A stretch of 64,000 nucleotides of DNA, from NCBI GenBank assembly GCA_963662155.1, contig OY759261.1, positions 43,926,556-43,990,555 of the forward strand, read 5' to 3'. The notes beneath the pieces are model-generated. The model saw only the letters and a list, made by a program, of their open reading frames with translations, did not search any database and was not told the origin of the DNA. Source of the DNA: Lamellibrachia columna (Eukaryota; Annelida; Polychaeta; Sabellida; Siboglinidae). The position numbers and the translations under genes are program-made. This document shows positions 61,741 to 64,000 of this stretch, piece by piece (position 1 is the stretch's first letter; each line of letters begins with the position of its first letter).

Positions 61741-62612
61741 TATACATTCTGCAAGGCCAATTCACAACCCCATCTGTCACACATCACACACATGCACAAA
61801 CTGGGCACTAATTTACTCAGGTATCGATCAGCTCCGAACTATTGATCAAACCAGCCATTAATCAGCTGGGTTGTACTAAAGCATTTACCGTAAAATTTTG
61901 TATTAGGTGTATAAATATCAGAGAGGTATATATTATAATATACGTGGTGGATTGTATAAGCAGAAATGTCTACTGATGTTGTATTCTACTTTCCGCTGCC
62001 TTTGCACGTTTAAATCGCCACCTTCAATATATATCTTAATTTTGTCTAGATTTACATAATGTTCAAGAGTAATAATTTCTTTGGAGCCCACTTTACAAAA
62101 TGATATGCACAGATGTTATAAAAATAATACCAACTGTTAGAAGTCAGTATCTAGAGCATGCATTTTTTTTAAAGAGATGTTAAAATTAACTACAGACCTT
62201 CCATATATAAATTAATAAAATAAACATTTATTGTATTTATATTAGTAAGCCGTTATGCTAAATAATGTGTATCCAAATTGACGTCCATACGCAACATATG
62301 TGCGCCATCTGGTGGCAAATGTACGTTTCGATAATTGTATTTTGTTTCATTCATAACATTTTGACAACGGCATACATAATTAATGCATATTCGAAAAGAT
62401 GAATGAATAACACGTTGGGCAGTCTTGGCTATACACTAGCATGCAAGACTACTAACATACCGGCTTTGTGGCAGCCTAGCGGCGTAGCGCGCGTCTAGAC
62501 TGCGAGATGAGGACCGGTATCGATCGTTTTTGCAGCCGGCAGTCGCGAATCCAAATGCGCAGCACACAGATGGCAGACACGACGGGAAAATAGTAGTAAT
62601 AATAAAAATGGT
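61741..62612. other. Probable Bcl-2 gene intron side, no further exon seen
   Basis: AT-rich DNA that becomes GC-richer from 62440. The open frame of the Bcl-2 exon continues past the splice site to 62436, but the residues after the donor (TIFIITTIFPSCLP and onward) do not resemble the family. A GCGCCATCTGGTGGC motif lies at 62307. Confidence 0.5.
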
Positions 62613-62618
62613 ACCTAC
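62613..62618 (-). other. 5' splice donor of Bcl-2 exon
   Basis: On the minus strand the exon ends in TGG (the BH2 Trp codon) followed by GTAGGT, a good donor. The cut falls where Bcl-2, Bcl-x and Bcl-w genes of animals carry their conserved intron. Confidence 0.75.
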
Positions 62619-63065
62619 CCAACCCCCATTTTCTTGTATCCAAGACTGTAGATTACTGTCCACGTAGATAGCTACCCACTCGACAACGTTATCCACAAGA
62701 GGCGGCATTTCTTTTTCGACGCACTGAACAGCGAGGGCTCCGCCGAACGAAAACAACGCCACGATCCGCCCCCACTTGATCCCGTCGCTAAACAGCTCGT
62801 TGACAATCGCCACGAAGGTCGGCTGGGCATTGTTCGGCGTTATATGTAACTGGTTACACATCTCCTGGAACACTTCCGTGTAACGGGTTTCGAATTCTTC
62901 GCCAAGGAGACGCATCGCCCGTTCGACTTTAGTGGGTACGGCTGGCAGCTCCGGGCACGTCGACCATCGCAAGCCCTGCTTCTGCAGCCTGAAGTTGATG
63001 TAGTCGGCCACCAAACGTCGCGTTTCCATGCCTGTCGTTGTCGCAGCGGTGCCCGTCGTTCTCAT
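62619..63065 (-). CDS. Bcl-2 family apoptosis regulator, first coding exon
   Basis: This exon encodes the first 149 residues of a pro-survival type Bcl-2 protein. Such proteins sit on the mitochondrial outer membrane and ER, bind BH3 segments of Bax/Bak and BH3-only proteins in a groove, and block cytochrome c release. Visible domains are BH4 at residues 13-34 (TRRLVADYINFRLQKQG), BH3 at 47-62 (MRLLGEEFETRY, with the Leu/Met-x3-Gly-Glu core), BH1 at 88-111 (NELFSDGIKWGRIVALFSFG, the usual NWGR reading KWGR) and BH2 start at 141-149 (SWIQENGGW). The short BH4-BH3 loop and N-terminus look most like the Bcl-w/Bcl-x branch. Met13 is an alternative start with G at +4, while Met1 gives an N-terminal tail like that of Bcl-w. 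The end of BH2 and the C-terminal anchor must be on a later exon at lower coordinates and were not found. Confidence 0.92.
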
Positions 63066-63744
63066 GCCGGTTTCATATCATGTCCCCGCTGAACTATTAC
63101 AAAGATTTTGCCCCCGATATCGTCCCCTCTCCGTGATAGTTACCCTCGACCTGTTCCCATGGTGGCGAAAAGCCTAGTGCTGATCTGAAGCGCCTCGATA
63201 TCACTCCATCGCTATGGTGCTGTCACCTAGCGGTACCCGACCCACTCATTCGCATAGTAATTCATTCATAGATAATTATCGGCCGTCCTGACGGTTGATG
63301 TATTCTCTCTCGCTGCTTATTTATTATTTCCACATATTGCGTGCGGATGTGATAGCGTGCTAGTCACACACCGCATAGAATAGTAAAACTCAACCATGCT
63401 AGGGTCTCCAATCATTCCATGGCGGTCAAGGTGTATTGAGATCGTGTTTAATAATGCACGATCAAAGAAACTTGAATGGACGAGGCGGTTGGCAATCAAC
63501 ATATTAGACGCGAGCGTAAGAAATTGTCATGAACGAAAAAACGCGTGCATTTCCCAAAGCAACAAGACTGCTTACTAACACAGCCACGCAACAGTACGTG
63601 AACACGCACATTTCAAATCGACGATTATCGTATAGGGATTAACATTTTATGTAGGCTTGCCAATGCAGGACCTACTGAGACCAAACATGTTCAGTCGCTA
63701 ATCCACGGGGTTCGGTGGGGCTCATCATAAACATTTATATGTCG
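63066..63744. other. Upstream region of Bcl-2 exon
   Basis: This is the 5' side of the minus-strand gene. CpG stays raised to about 63270, consistent with 5' UTR and promoter. No TATA box is evident, and no upstream exon can be placed. Frames at 63317-63578 on both strands have no recognisable domain. Confidence 0.4.
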
Positions 63745-63754
63745 AATCCCAACC

Positions 63755-64000
63755 CAGTGGCGTGTTTAGGGGGGGGGGCTTGGTCCATGCCCCTGTGGCT
63801 TGGTGTTTTTCCCGTATATTTCCGGTGCGCAGCTAGGCCTACAAAAAAATTAAGTAATAAATATAAGTATTACACTTCAGACGCGTCCTCTGGGTTTTTA
63901 ATGGGGTGGTTTCGGGCGCACACAATCAGCTGGGGATTTCTGGGATGATTTCTAAAAAACGTTACAGTTGAAACAAATTATCTCAAAAAAGGGGTTCGTT
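63755..64000 (+). other. Possible transposon terminus at window edge
   Basis: CAGTGGCGTGTTTAGGGGGG resembles a widespread CAGTGGCGTA-GGGGG terminal sequence of non-autonomous DNA transposons. The other end would lie outside the window, so this is tentative. Confidence 0.25.

Noticed and set aside
62436..62618. Continuation of the Bcl-2 frame past the BH2 Trp to a 209-codon protein
   Set aside because: The residues after the donor do not resemble the family, and a consensus splice donor lies at the conserved intron position.

Overview
This window looks like nuclear DNA from an animal, most likely an AT-rich marine invertebrate. The phylum cannot be fixed from sequence alone. The reasons are one intron-containing Bcl-2 family exon with a consensus splice donor, decayed non-LTR retrotransposons, tRNA-derived SINEs, several DNA-transposon classes (hAT, Tigger/pogo, Mutator-like) and a very high load of micro- and minisatellites. 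There are no operons, bacterial genes, rRNA genes or CRISPR arrays, and no free-standing tRNA gene was found.

Only one host gene is well supported. It is the first coding exon of an anti-apoptotic-type Bcl-2 protein on the minus strand (62619-63065), inside a locally GC- and CpG-rich patch. The exon stops at the family's conserved intron position after the BH2 tryptophan. The rest of the gene (end of BH2 and membrane anchor) should lie at lower coordinates, so much of the window may be intron or intergenic DNA of this gene. I could not find the next exon.

Layout. 1-1343: a CR1-like LINE on the minus strand that runs off the left end. 1742-10106: a nested structure. Two inverted arms of about 0.4 kb enclose AT-rich DNA and a second decayed LINE. 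The right arm is split by a 4.6 kb insertion made of three 0.45 kb terminal-inverted-repeat units alternating with two 1.6 kb spacers (M-S-M-S-M), flanked by a TATA target duplication. 10.4-14.0 kb: TA repeats, a 49-bp minisatellite grown from the end of a small inverted-repeat element, and about 148 uninterrupted GGGA units. 14-35 kb: mostly unassigned DNA with dispersed repeats, a LINE tail and several minisatellites. 35-46 kb: a SINE, a 59-bp minisatellite, a hAT-type MITE with an 8-bp target duplication, and two large minisatellites (66 bp and 27 bp units) that create long but artefactual open frames. 47-52 kb: a SINE pair, a hAT end, a Mutator-like transposase fragment and a dead Tigger/pogo element. 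52-62 kb: MITEs, TA repeats and a non-autonomous hAT element with part of a BED-finger transposase. 62.4-64 kb: the Bcl-2 exon and its upstream region.

The main recurring theme is that minisatellites and TA arrays here repeatedly start inside or at the ends of mobile elements. The most unusual object is the nested inverted-repeat and M-S-M-S-M structure at 1.7-10.1 kb. All similarity statements come from reading and hand alignment, with no database search.
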